From contig JACKNX010000016.1 of NCBI GenBank assembly GCA_024234635.1, forward strand, positions 34,721-98,720: 64,000 bases of DNA. Reading direction: 5' to 3'. This DNA is from Pseudomonadales bacterium. GTDB lineage: Bacteria; Pseudomonadota; Gammaproteobacteria; Pseudomonadales; Azotimanducaceae. The translations under genes were made by a program, and so were the position numbers. How positions within the stretch are numbered: the first letter of the stretch is position 1; each line of letters opens with the position of its first letter. A model generated the notes under the pieces. That model searched no databases. It was not told the origin of the DNA and saw only the letters and a program-made list of their open reading frames with translations. Of this stretch, positions 52,378-63,863 are shown piece after piece.

Positions 52378-54036
52378 ATGCGACTCGCGTCAAAGGTCTT
52401 TCTTGCCCTGCTCATGCTCACGTCGGCAGTCGCCCAGGCGCGCACTACCGTATATATCGACAAGGATCTCTACGGCGATTGTCCGGGCACGTACGATCCG
52501 GCGGAACGGGGTTGCGGCGACGGTCGCGATACCGCATACGAATCAATAACGAGCGCGCTCGAGGTTGCCCGACCCGGCACCCGATTCATACTGCGAGGCG
52601 GAGAGTACAGGGAGGTACTGCATCTGACCGTGTCCGGCACGGCCGAGTCGCCGATCATCTGGGAAGGCGCCAAAGGCGAATCGGTTGTCATCGGCGACGT
52701 CGACGCCATAGTCGATGACGAGGAATATGGGCCGATCTGGCTGGACGGCGTGCGCTACAACGAGCTTCGCGGCATCACCGTAACCGACTCCGTCGGCTTC
52801 CTGCGCGCCATCGATGCCCATCACAACATCATCGAACACAACACCTTCAATCGCTCCAATCTGTTTCCGTCGCAAAGCAAGCGAGGCGGCCTGTACTTCG
52901 GCTTCAGTTCGCACAACAAACTGATCAACAACCTTATTCTCAAGGGAACGGACAGCCTTGCACTCGTTCATTCGGACTTCAACGTCATCCAGGCCAACAC
53001 GTTCACCGTCAGCGGACATGAGCTGCTGACAATGAAATGCAGCAGCAACAACGTGATCAGGGGGAACCGTTTCTCGAACCCCGAACAGAAACTCATGGCC
53101 GCCTTCGATTGCGAAAAACCCACGATGGCCTGGGTAGGCAACGGCCGTCTGGCCAGCGAAAACGAGGTGCTGGACCGCAATCACCGCAATCTGATCGAGT
53201 ACAACCAGTTCGCGGAATCAAGCAGTTATTACAGTACTTCAGGCGGCAATGGCATTCAGTACGCCGGCCAGAACGGCATCATCCGCTTCAATACGTTTCA
53301 TGATGAGAACGTCGGACTGGGCATGACCTACTACGACAGGGAAGCGATGTTCAACCGCGGCAACCGGGTCTACAACAACACTTTCTACAACAACCGTTGT
53401 GCCGGCATTTCGCTCATGGGCGCACAGGAACAGACCCGCAGCAACATTCGTGACAACCAGTACGCCAACAACATCCTGTGGGACAACAAGGGCTGGGGTG
53501 AAGACGGCACCAGTTGCGAAGGGAGGAGTCCGGGCCAGATCGTATGGCGCAACTCCTTCGGCGGGCACTACTTCCGGGGCGACGTACTGGGCAGCCCCCT
53601 CGGTGAGAACGTTCTGCACAATGAGTTCGGCGTGGGAGAAAAACTGAACGAGTACAACGGCAAGGGCCACTTCACCGGTACCTTCGTTGGCGACCCCCGC
53701 ATGCGCGACCCCGCAAACGGCGACTTTGCACTGCGCCCGGACAGCCCCGTCATCGACAAAGGCGTCTTTCCCACACGCATAACCTCGGCCGATGGCGCCG
53801 GTGACACCCTGGAGGTGGAAGATGCCGGCTGGTTCTTCGACGGCTACGGCATCGACGGCGAACGCGGCGATATCGTGCAGCTCGAAGGGTCCGGCGCACG
53901 CGCACGGATTCTGAAAGTGGACGACGCGAGGAAAACGCTCAAGCTCGATCGCGAAGTCTCCTGGATAAAAGGCGCCGGCATCGCCCTTCCCTGGAACGGC
54001 ACCGCACCGGACCCTGGCGCGCACGAGGCTCAGTAG
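52378..54036 (+). CDS. Secreted right-handed beta-helix protein
   Basis: The 552-residue protein has a signal peptide (LALLMLTSAVAQA) followed by beta-helix repeats with N-rich turns (HNIIEHNTFNRSN, FNVIQANTFTVSG, NGIIRFNTFHDEN, NVIRGNRFS), as in polysaccharide lyases and pectate-lyase-like proteins. It most likely acts on, or binds, a polysaccharide in the periplasm or outside. No lyase catalytic residues could be assigned. ATG 52378 is chosen over 52300 as it opens the signal peptide. Confidence 0.85.
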   Translation: MRLASKVFLALLMLTSAVAQARTTVYIDKDLYGDCPGTYDPAERGCGDGRDTAYESITSALEVARPGTRFILRGGEYREVLHLTVSGTAESPIIWEGAKGESVVIGDVDAIVDDEEYGPIWLDGVRYNELRGITVTDSVGFLRAIDAHHNIIEHNTFNRSNLFPSQSKRGGLYFGFSSHNKLINNLILKGTDSLALVHSDFNVIQANTFTVSGHELLTMKCSSNNVIRGNRFSNPEQKLMAAFDCEKPTMAWVGNGRLASENEVLDRNHRNLIEYNQFAESSSYYSTSGGNGIQYAGQNGIIRFNTFHDENVGLGMTYYDREAMFNRGNRVYNNTFYNNRCAGISLMGAQEQTRSNIRDNQYANNILWDNKGWGEDGTSCEGRSPGQIVWRNSFGGHYFRGDVLGSPLGENVLHNEFGVGEKLNEYNGKGHFTGTFVGDPRMRDPANGDFALRPDSPVIDKGVFPTRITSADGAGDTLEVEDAGWFFDGYGIDGERGDIVQLEGSGARARILKVDDARKTLKLDREVSWIKGAGIALPWNGTAPDPGAHEAQ

Positions 54037-54121
54037 CGCCCGGCGATTTGCCGTCCGGCATTGGGTCGCGCACGGGATCGTGCGGTATTGTAGGAACCAA
54101 GCCGAACCGCAGAGGATCACC

Positions 54122-54922
54122 ATGCCGCGCCGCCTCGTCGACCTGTCCATCTACCTAGAAAACGACATCCCCTCGGATCCACCGGGCATGGCACCGAAGA
54201 TCCGGTATTTCACGCACGACAATACGTTTGCGCAGATCGAGCCGTTCTTTCCCGGTCTGAAAAAAGAGGACATGCCGGACGGCGAAGGCTGGGCCGTGGA
54301 GCAGGTGAGCCTTTCCACGCACAACGGCACGCATCTGGATGCGCCGTTCCATTTCCACAGCACACAGGATGCTGCCCTGGGCATCCGCAAGCCCGCGCTG
54401 ACCATCGACGAGGTCCCGCTGGACTGGTGTTTCCAACCCGCCGTCAAACTCGACTTTCGCCATCTGGGCGACGGCTACGTGGTTACCGCCTCCGACGTGG
54501 AGCGGGAGCTGGAACGCATCGGCCACACACTGCAGCCCCTGGAAATTGTGGTGGTGAACACACGTGCAGGTTCCCGTTACGGACACGGTGACTACGTGTC
54601 CGCCGGATGCGGCATGGGCTACGAAGCCACGATGTACCTCCTGGAGCGTGGCGTGCGGCTCACCGGCACCGACGCCTGGAGCTGGGACGCGCCGTTCGTG
54701 CATACGGCAGGCAAGTACGCCGAAACCCGCGATGCCTCATTGATCTGGGAGGGGCACAAGGCCGGACGCGACATCGGCTACTGCCACATCGAGAAACTGC
54801 ACAATCTCGAAGCATTGCCCGCGAATGGCTTTTTCATCTCCTGCTTCCCGCACAAGATCCGCGGCGCTTCAGCTGGCTGGACCCGCGCCGTGGCCATATT
54901 CGACGATGCACTGACCGCATGA
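54122..54922 (+). CDS. Cyclase-family hydrolase (kynurenine formamidase-like)
   Basis: The 266-residue protein has the family's metal site H67-NGT-H71-L-D73-AP-F-H77, with a second region DYVSAGCGMGYEA. The family includes kynurenine formamidases and hydrolases that act on cyclic amides. The ATG at 54122 has AGAGGA upstream. The precise substrate is unknown; the neighbouring amidohydrolase makes a shared degradation pathway thinkable but unproven. Confidence 0.88.
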   Translation: MPRRLVDLSIYLENDIPSDPPGMAPKIRYFTHDNTFAQIEPFFPGLKKEDMPDGEGWAVEQVSLSTHNGTHLDAPFHFHSTQDAALGIRKPALTIDEVPLDWCFQPAVKLDFRHLGDGYVVTASDVERELERIGHTLQPLEIVVVNTRAGSRYGHGDYVSAGCGMGYEATMYLLERGVRLTGTDAWSWDAPFVHTAGKYAETRDASLIWEGHKAGRDIGYCHIEKLHNLEALPANGFFISCFPHKIRGASAGWTRAVAIFDDALTA

Positions 54923-54946
54923 CCCCTGAGGTGGGCGGCAGGGCCG

Positions 54947-55891
54947 CTATCGGCCCGCAGCCGCCCCCTGTTCATTCTGTACGGTCTGCATGGCCTTGAG
55001 CGCCGTGCCGACCATGGCCGCCACATCGCCCATCTGCGCGGGAATGATCATGGTGTTGCTGGCCTGCGCCAGGCGACCGAACTCTTTTACCCACTGTTCC
55101 GCAACACGCAGGTTCACGGCCTGCTGACCGCCGGGATCGTTGATGGCATTCGCCACTTCGCGCAGACCCTGCGCGGTCGCTTCGGCAACGAGCCGGATTT
55201 CCTCGGCGCGACCCTGTGCTTCGTTGATCTGCCGCAGCTTTTCCGCTTCGGACAGGTTGATGGTTTCCTGCTTCTGGCCTTCGGAGACGTTGATGCGCGC
55301 CTGCCGGTCACCCTCGGACTGCGCCACGACCGCCCGGCGTTCCCGCTCCGCGCGCATCTGTTTCTCGAGCGCGTCACGCACCGTTGCCGGGGGCACGATG
55401 TCCTTGATTTCGTAGCGCAGGATCTTGATGCCCCAGGGCTCAGCGGCCCGATCGACGGCGGAGACCACCTGTGCGTTGATGCTCTCGCGCTCTTCGAACG
55501 TGCGATCGAGTTCGATCTTGCCGATCTCGGAGCGCAACGTGGTTTGCGCGAGCTGCGCGACGGCAAACAGGTAATTCATGATGCCGTAGCTGGCGGCCTT
55601 GGAGTCCACCACCTGCACGAACAGCACGCCATCCACTTCCACGGCGATGTTGTCCTTGGTGATACAGGTCTGCGACGGTACATCCACGGCCTGTTCCTTG
55701 AGCGTGTGTTTGTACGCCACGCGATCGATGAACGGGATGAGGATGTGAAAGCCGGCATCAAGCGTGCGCGAGTACTTTCCAAGACGTTCCACAACGAACT
55801 GCTCGCGTTGCGGAACCACGCGCGCCGTCTTGAACAGCGCGACGACGATGAAGACAACAAGAAGAAGCAGTATGAGTGTGCCGATTTCCAT
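54947..55891 (-). CDS. SPFH/stomatin-family membrane protein (QmcA-like)
   Basis: The 314-residue protein has one N-terminal membrane helix (about 3-23), an SPFH/band-7 domain (VERLGKYSRTLDAGFHILIPFIDR), and a long coiled coil with repeated ERERRAVVAQSEGDRQARI-type segments, as in paraslipins and QmcA. Such proteins organise membrane microdomains and proteases. It sits 12 bp after nfeD on the same strand, a frequent pair. Confidence 0.95.
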   Translation of the reverse strand: MEIGTLILLLLVVFIVVALFKTARVVPQREQFVVERLGKYSRTLDAGFHILIPFIDRVAYKHTLKEQAVDVPSQTCITKDNIAVEVDGVLFVQVVDSKAASYGIMNYLFAVAQLAQTTLRSEIGKIELDRTFEERESINAQVVSAVDRAAEPWGIKILRYEIKDIVPPATVRDALEKQMRAERERRAVVAQSEGDRQARINVSEGQKQETINLSEAEKLRQINEAQGRAEEIRLVAEATAQGLREVANAINDPGGQQAVNLRVAEQWVKEFGRLAQASNTMIIPAQMGDVAAMVGTALKAMQTVQNEQGAAAGR

Positions 55892-55903
55892 GTTTGACCC
55901 CTG

Positions 55904-56341
55904 TCAGATCTCTTCCACTACCAAGGTGATGCCTTCACGCCCGACAATGCGCACCAGCTTGCCCTCGTTGAAGACCTTGCCGTCCGCTCGTGCTGTCCAG
56001 CCCGCGCCGCGGTAGTCGACACGACCGCGACCCGGCTCCGCCTCCGTGAAGCCGCTGATCACACGCGCTTCACGGCCGATGAAATCCTCGTCCACCCCCG
56101 AATCCGCCACCTGCCCTTTCATCCAGCGCTGAAAATGGGAACGCAGGCCAAACAACAGCCCGAGTGACAGCACGCCAAACAGGAAGTACGGCCAGCCGCC
56201 GTCAGCCGGAAGGCCCAGCCAGATGGCCATGCCAACCAGGATGGCGGCGGCGCCAAAAAAAACGACGATGAAACTCGTAAGAAACAGCTCCGCGATCACC
56301 GCCGCGAAACCAAGCACGATCCACCACAGGGCTGCACTCAT
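55904..56341 (-). CDS. NfeD-like membrane protein
   Basis: The 145-residue protein has several N-terminal membrane helices (two to four by eye, about residues 5-80) and a C-terminal OB-fold-like segment starting DFIGREARVISGF, as in short NfeD proteins that accompany SPFH proteins. The pair probably assembles into a membrane-organising complex. It sits 24 bp after the peptidase gene. Confidence 0.93.
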   Translation of the reverse strand: MSAALWWIVLGFAAVIAELFLTSFIVVFFGAAAILVGMAIWLGLPADGGWPYFLFGVLSLGLLFGLRSHFQRWMKGQVADSGVDEDFIGREARVISGFTEAEPGRGRVDYRGAGWTARADGKVFNEGKLVRIVGREGITLVVEEI

Positions 56342-56365
56342 GCGTGCCTGTCTCCCTTGCTGTTG

Positions 56366-57730
56366 TCAGTCCGACGTCGCGAAGCGCGTGAGCAGATTGG
56401 TCAGCACATCCGCGCCCCGCTCCAGGTTTTCGACGCTCACCCGTTCGTTGTTGCCGTGAACGCCGCGCATTTCCTCCGGGTCGAAGAGGAACGGCGAATA
56501 GCCGTAGGCTGTTATACCCCGATCACGGAAGAAATGGCTATCCGTGAAGCCTCCCGCCACCGTTGGAATGAGCGGCGCCGCAAACGTTTCCTCGCTCACC
56601 GCCTGCAGCGCCCGATACAGCGGATTGGCCGTACCACTGATGGCGGGCGTAAAACTCATCAAGGTTTCGATCTGCACGTTCTCGTCGCCCACCAGGGCGG
56701 TGAGTTCGGCAATGAACGCCTCCGGATCCTGATCCGGCAGCAGACGGCAATCCAGTTCGATGCTCGCCTGCGGGGGAACGACGTTGATTTTGCTGGAGCC
56801 TTCCAGCCGCGTGACCGAGCAGGTGTTGCGCAACAGCGAGTGGGTGCCCGGATCTTCGAGTTGCAGACGCAGCATGAAATCCGGATCGCGTATGGACGCA
56901 GCCGCGTTGGCAAGCAGCGCCGCACGGTCTTCGCTCTGGTAGGGCGCAATGGACTCCAGCATCGCCTGCACCTCGGGGATGAGACGCGGCTTGAAATTGG
57001 TTTCGCCGATACGCTGCGCGGCGCGCACGATGCGCGTGACCGCCGTTTCCGGCTGTGGCGCGGAACCGTGTCCGGGCCGGCCAAACGCGGTAAGGCGCAA
57101 CCACAACGGCACCTTCTGCGTCACTTCCACCATGACGGCCACCTTGTCGTCGAAGCGCCGCCCCGCGCCACCTTCGTTGAGCACGTAGCCCACCTTGTCA
57201 AAGAGTTCTCCGTGGGTCTTCAGCAGCCAGCCGGCGCCGTAGTCTCCACCAGCCTCTTCATCCGCGGTGGCCACGAACCAGACGTCGCGGTTGAGCTTCC
57301 TGCCCGATGCCGCCAGCCGCAGGAAGGCCGTGAGCTGGGCAATGGCAAGTCCTTTCATGTCGATGGCGCCACGGCCGTAGATGTAGCCGTCCTTCACATC
57401 CCCGGACAGCGGCTCGAAATCCCAGTATTCCCGCGTCGCCGGCACCACGTCGATGTGATTGAGCAGCACCAGGCCAGGTTCGTCCCCGCCGGGGAGACGC
57501 GCCCACAGATTGCCGCGACCAGGCGCCGACTCTCCCGTCTCGTAGGCAATGCCCGCCTTGTCGAGCACCGCTGCCAGCCAGGCCACGCCCCGGCTTTCGT
57601 TACCGGGCGGATTGATGGTGTCGACACGCAGGTACGCCGAGAGCATTGCCGTGGCATCCGGCCCGTCGGCCCGCGCCTCCATCACACCAGCCAGCAGGCC
57701 GATAACCATCCACAACCGCAGCACACGCAC
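56366..57730 (-). CDS. Exported M20-family metallopeptidase
   Basis: The 454-residue protein has a signal peptide (VIGLLAGVMEARA) and the M20 zinc site: H92 and D94 in LLNHIDVVPA, the bridging Asp in GRGAIDMKG, and the general base and ligand in TADEEAGGDYG. Members cleave peptides or acyl-amino acids. Being exported, it probably acts in the periplasm. It is 24 bp upstream of nfeD and may be co-transcribed with nfeD and the SPFH gene. Confidence 0.92.
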   Translation of the reverse strand: MRVLRLWMVIGLLAGVMEARADGPDATAMLSAYLRVDTINPPGNESRGVAWLAAVLDKAGIAYETGESAPGRGNLWARLPGGDEPGLVLLNHIDVVPATREYWDFEPLSGDVKDGYIYGRGAIDMKGLAIAQLTAFLRLAASGRKLNRDVWFVATADEEAGGDYGAGWLLKTHGELFDKVGYVLNEGGAGRRFDDKVAVMVEVTQKVPLWLRLTAFGRPGHGSAPQPETAVTRIVRAAQRIGETNFKPRLIPEVQAMLESIAPYQSEDRAALLANAAASIRDPDFMLRLQLEDPGTHSLLRNTCSVTRLEGSSKINVVPPQASIELDCRLLPDQDPEAFIAELTALVGDENVQIETLMSFTPAISGTANPLYRALQAVSEETFAAPLIPTVAGGFTDSHFFRDRGITAYGYSPFLFDPEEMRGVHGNNERVSVENLERGADVLTNLLTRFATSD

Positions 57731-57967
57731 CTCACATCCTCCTTAACCCGCCACGCGTCAGCATCCACGCGTCACGGCATGATCTTGCGCAATGTGACGT
57801 CCGGCATCCACCGGTTTGCGGCGCCCTTTGGCCTTTCTTTTACGATGGCCTCTTGCGATGGCCTTTTACGACGGCGCCGCCACCGCCACCACAACTCTCG
57901 GAAAACGCGGCCAACATGGGTACAGTCTCCGCCCTCGCGCACGCAACAACCCCGGGAGGCAGAAACC

Positions 57968-59014
57968 ATGCGCATCTCCTCATTGCTCAGCTACGCCGGC
58001 GGCTTCAAGGACGCCGTGAAGGAAGTGCAGGTACTCGAAAAGGCCGGCCTGGACGTGGTGTGGGTGCCGGAGGCGTATTCGTTCGACGCCCCGAGCGCCA
58101 TGGGCTACCTGGCCGCCAATACCGAGCGGGTCACCATTGCTTCCGGCATCCTGCCCATCTACACCCGCACGCCGACGCTGCTGGCAATGACCGCCGCCGG
58201 CATCGACTATCTGAGCGATGGACGCTGCATGCTGGGCCTGGGCGCTTCCGGCCCGCAGGTCATCGAAGGCTTCCACGGCGTGCCCTACACCAATCCGGTG
58301 GGCCGCATCCGGGAGATCATCGAAATCTGCCGCATGGTCTGGCGCCGCGAGCGTGTGCAGCATCTGGGCCGGCATTACCAGATACCTCTGCCGCAGAACC
58401 TGGGCACTGGCCTGGGCAAACCGCTGAAACTGATCAACCACCCCGTGCGCGAGGAGATTCCGATTGCCATCGCGTCGCTTGGCGACACCAGCGTGGCCAT
58501 GACGGCGGAACTGGCGGACGCCTGGCTGCCTGCCTTCTATACCGCGGACGCGGCGAAGGCCGTGTGGGGTGAGGCGCTGGCGAAAGGCTCTGCCAAGCGC
58601 GACCCGAACCGCGCACCGCTGGAGATCTTCGCCGGCGGCGGCGTGGCCATCGGCAAGGGCGTGGAACACCTGCGCAACCTCAGCCGGCCGCAGACGGCCC
58701 TGTACGTCGGCGGCATGGGCGCGCGCAGCAAGAACTTCTACAACGACATCTTCTGCAAGTCCGGCTTCGCGAAGGAGGCCAAGCTCATCCAGGACCTGTA
58801 CCTGGCCGGCGACAAGAAGGCCGCCGAGGCGGCCATTCCGGACGACTACCTGGCCCGCAATTCGCTGATCGGCGACGAAGGGTTCGTACGTGAGCGAGTA
58901 CTCGCTCTCAAGGAATCCGGCGTCACAGCGCTGAACGTGGGCTTCATGGGCAGTTCCACCGCCGAGCGGGTGGCTAACTGCGAGAAGCTGCGCAACATCG
59001 TCGACTCGCTCTGA
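57968..59014 (+). CDS. LLM-class (luciferase-like) flavin-dependent oxidoreductase
   Basis: The 348-residue protein has a luciferase-like TIM-barrel of the F420-dependent group: MRISSLLSYAGGFKDAVKEV, ERVTIASGILPIYTRTPTLL and RCMLGLGASGPQVIEGFHG. Whether it uses FMN or coenzyme F420 cannot be told by eye. GGGAGG lies upstream of the ATG. It starts the mutase/aldehyde dehydrogenase unit, 14 bp before the mutase gene, which suggests a linked function. Confidence 0.88.
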   Translation: MRISSLLSYAGGFKDAVKEVQVLEKAGLDVVWVPEAYSFDAPSAMGYLAANTERVTIASGILPIYTRTPTLLAMTAAGIDYLSDGRCMLGLGASGPQVIEGFHGVPYTNPVGRIREIIEICRMVWRRERVQHLGRHYQIPLPQNLGTGLGKPLKLINHPVREEIPIAIASLGDTSVAMTAELADAWLPAFYTADAAKAVWGEALAKGSAKRDPNRAPLEIFAGGGVAIGKGVEHLRNLSRPQTALYVGGMGARSKNFYNDIFCKSGFAKEAKLIQDLYLAGDKKAAEAAIPDDYLARNSLIGDEGFVRERVLALKESGVTALNVGFMGSSTAERVANCEKLRNIVDSL

Positions 59015-59028
59015 CCGGAAGCCGCACC

Positions 59029-61167
<2,139 letters not shown>

Positions 61168-61369
61168 GCGTCGCCGCCGGCCGCCGGAGCCGCTTCGGCC
61201 GCCAGCCGCATTCGACAGGACCTTTACATGGCCGTGACGCGCCGCGTGGCCCATCGGCCTCAGGCCGCGCTACACTACGCAGCCAGAATTGCCGGCCATG
61301 ATGGCCGCACGCGCAACCATCCGCCGGACGCAGGGCCGCGCCCGGGCAACCTCAAACCGGAGATCAGAC

Positions 61370-62794
61370 ATGGCCGAACAGGTACCAGCAAGCCACGCAC
61401 TTTCCCCGCAGGAAGAAATTGCCGCCCTCGTCGCCCGCTCGCGGAAAGCGCAGGCGCAGATCGAGCACTACACCCAGGAGCAGGTCGACCGCCTGATTCG
61501 CGGCATGGTCTGGGCGGTGGCAAAACCCGGCGTGGCCGAGAAGATTGCCCAGTTCACCGTGGACGAAACCCAGTTGGGCAACTACGACGGCAAGTTCCTG
61601 AAAATCTTCCGCAAGACCCGCGCCACGCTGATGGACATCATCAATGACAAGTCCGTGGGCATCATCGAAGAACTGCCCGAGCGCAACATCGTGAAGATTG
61701 CCAAGCCGCTGGGCGTGATCGGCGCACTGGCGCCGTCCACCAACCCGGAAGCAACGCCGGTGATCAAGTCCATTCACGCCGTGAAAGGCCGCAACTCCAT
61801 CATCATCGCCCCGCACCCGCGCGCGAAGCTCACCAACAAGATGATCTGCGACCTGATGCGCGAAGCGCTCGTGAAGATGGGCGCGCCGGCCGACCTGGTG
61901 ATTGGCATCGAACACCCGTCGCTGGACCTGACCAACGAACTGATGCGCCAGTGCGACCGCGTGCTGGCCACGGGTGGCGGCGCCATGGTGAGCGCAGCCT
62001 ACTCCAGCGGCACGCCGGCCTTGGGCGTGGGCGTGGGCAACGCCGTGATCACCGTTGACGAGACGGCGGACCTGGACGATGCAGCCGAGAAGATTCGCGT
62101 GTCGAAGACACTGGACCTGGCCGCCTCCTGCTCCAGCGACAATTCCGTGATTCTCGTCGACAAGATCTACGACGCGATGCTGGGCAAGCTGCAGGACAAG
62201 GGCGGCTACCTGTGCAACGACATGGAAAAAGCCAAGCTGCAGCGCACGCTGTGGGACGACGAGCGGCACCTGAACACCGCCATCGTGGCGCAGCCTGCCG
62301 ACAAGATCGCCCGCATGGCGGGTGTGGATCTGCCGGAAGGCAAGACGTTCTTCATCGTGAAGGAAGACGGGTTCGGTCCGGATTACCCCTTCAGCGGCGA
62401 GAAGCTCAGCGTGATCATGGCACTGTACCGAGCCTGGGATATCGACCACGCCATCAAGCTCACGAACGACATCCAGAGCTACCAGGGCCAGGGGCATTCG
62501 TGCGGCATCTACAGCAACAGTGATGAGAACATCATGAAGCTGGCCAACACGACGAAGACCTCGCGCGTAATGGTGAACCAGCCACAAGCCGCTTCCAACA
62601 GCGGCAACCTGTGGAACGGCATGCGGCAGACGTTCTCGCTGGGTTGTGGTTCATGGGGCGGCAACAGCACCAACCACAACATTTCGTGGCGCGACCTCAT
62701 CAACGAAACGTGGGTGAGCAAGCCGCTGGCGAAGACCAAGGAGATTCCCTCCGATGAAGAGCTGTTTGGTGATGTGATCGCGCACCTCAGCTGA
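61370..62794 (+). CDS. CoA-acylating-type aldehyde dehydrogenase
   Basis: The 474-residue protein is an NAD(P)-dependent aldehyde dehydrogenase with the catalytic cysteine C254 in AASCSSDNSVILVD. The context APSTNPEATP and TGGGAMVSAAYSSGTP are typical of the CoA-acylating branch (AdhE N-terminal, EutE, sulfoacetaldehyde dehydrogenase SauS). It would turn an aldehyde into the acyl-CoA. ATG 61370 has GGAGAT upstream. A 202-bp gap separates it from the mutase. A strong terminator follows 20 bp downstream. Confidence 0.85.
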   Translation: MAEQVPASHALSPQEEIAALVARSRKAQAQIEHYTQEQVDRLIRGMVWAVAKPGVAEKIAQFTVDETQLGNYDGKFLKIFRKTRATLMDIINDKSVGIIEELPERNIVKIAKPLGVIGALAPSTNPEATPVIKSIHAVKGRNSIIIAPHPRAKLTNKMICDLMREALVKMGAPADLVIGIEHPSLDLTNELMRQCDRVLATGGGAMVSAAYSSGTPALGVGVGNAVITVDETADLDDAAEKIRVSKTLDLAASCSSDNSVILVDKIYDAMLGKLQDKGGYLCNDMEKAKLQRTLWDDERHLNTAIVAQPADKIARMAGVDLPEGKTFFIVKEDGFGPDYPFSGEKLSVIMALYRAWDIDHAIKLTNDIQSYQGQGHSCGIYSNSDENIMKLANTTKTSRVMVNQPQAASNSGNLWNGMRQTFSLGCGSWGGNSTNHNISWRDLINETWVSKPLAKTKEIPSDEELFGDVIAHLS

Positions 62795-62814
62795 TAGTCA
62801 CACGGGTCGGAACA

Positions 62815-62841
62815 AGGGCGCCTCCGGGCGCCCTTTTCATT
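62815..62841 (+). terminator. Intrinsic terminator after aldehyde dehydrogenase
   Basis: AGGGCGCC, loop TCCG, GGCGCCCT, then TTTCATTT. A perfect 8-bp GC-rich stem with T-rich tail, 20 bp after the stop codon. It closes the LLM/mutase/dehydrogenase unit and separates it from intI. Confidence 0.92.
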
Positions 62842-62852
62842 TATCGGCTGGT

Positions 62853-63863
62853 TCACCCATCGTCGCCACCGCTGCGTTCGTGTGAAACGGGCGGCATCAC
62901 CAGCAGACGGTTCAGCGGGCTGATGACACCACCCGCTCCGCGCTCCAGCAGGTGGGTATAGATCTGCGTGGTTCTTATATCGCTGTGACCCAACTGCTCC
63001 TGAACCGTACGGATGTCTGCGCCACTGGCAAGCAGGTGCGTGGCAAAGGAATGGCGAAAGGTGTGGCAACTGGCCTTGCGGTTGACGCCTGCCTTGCCGA
63101 TGGCCAGTTTCACAGCCTTCTGCAGCCGGCTCGGATCGACATGATGCCGCCGCTCGATGCCGCTGCGTGGGTCAATACTTCGCTGAACTGAGGGAAAGAC
63201 GTACTGCCATGCCAGTTCATGCGACGCGTTCGGATATTTCCGCTCCAGCGCATGAGGCAGCCACACGTTACCGTAGCCGTCCAGGACATCCTGTTGGTGG
63301 ATGAGCCGCACTCTGTCGATCTGCAACCGCAACCGCTGAACGAGCAGATCCGCCAGGGTAACGACACGATCCTTGCCGCCTTTGCCGTCGCGCACGACGA
63401 TGCAGCGGTAACCGAAGTCGACATCTTTGACCCGCAGTCGGACACACTCCATCAAACGGAGGCCGGAGCCGTAGAGCAACGCGGCCATAAGCCAGTGCTG
63501 CCCCTGAATGTGCGACAGAACGTCCATGACTTCTCGCTCGGTGAATACCGTTGGCATCAACTGCGGCCGTTTGGCGCGAACCGCGCCCGACAGATCACCC
63601 AATTCAATGCCCAACACGTGGCGGTAGAGGAATAACAGCGCGCTGAATGCCTGGTTCTGGGTTGATGCCGCGACATTACGTTCAACCGCCAGCCAGGTGA
63701 GGAACTGGACTACTTCGGGTGCGCCCATGCTGTTCGGATGTTTCATCCGGTGGAACCTGATAAAACGCCGCGCCCAGTCGACGTAGACTTTCTCCGTTCG
63801 AATGCTGTAGTGACGAATGCGGATGGCTTCGCGGAGTTGATTGAGGAGAGGACTGGAAGCCAT
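62853..63863 (-). CDS. intI: Integron integrase IntI
   Basis: A 336-residue tyrosine recombinase with catalytic residues R136 (GSGLRLMEC), H267 and R270 (HTFRHSFATHLL), H293 (LGHSD) and Y302 (TTQIYTHL). IntI1 has R146, H277, R280, H303 and Y312, so spacing is the same with an offset of ten. The integrase-specific insert (about 195-225) reads NVWLPHALERKYPNASHELA then WQYVFPS, the hallmark that separates IntI from XerC/D. It catalyses cassette insertion at attI and excision at attC. It reads leftward, so attI and cassettes should lie to the right of 63863. The ORF is complete and appears functional. Confidence 0.95.
   Translation of the reverse strand: MASSPLLNQLREAIRIRHYSIRTEKVYVDWARRFIRFHRMKHPNSMGAPEVVQFLTWLAVERNVAASTQNQAFSALLFLYRHVLGIELGDLSGAVRAKRPQLMPTVFTEREVMDVLSHIQGQHWLMAALLYGSGLRLMECVRLRVKDVDFGYRCIVVRDGKGGKDRVVTLADLLVQRLRLQIDRVRLIHQQDVLDGYGNVWLPHALERKYPNASHELAWQYVFPSVQRSIDPRSGIERRHHVDPSRLQKAVKLAIGKAGVNRKASCHTFRHSFATHLLASGADIRTVQEQLGHSDIRTTQIYTHLLERGAGGVISPLNRLLVMPPVSHERSGGDDG

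Noticed and set aside
62853..63863. Second XerC/XerD or a phage integrase
   Set aside because: The 30-residue insert around residues 195-225 and the exact IntI1-like residue spacing mark an integron integrase; XerC is separately present at 18426.
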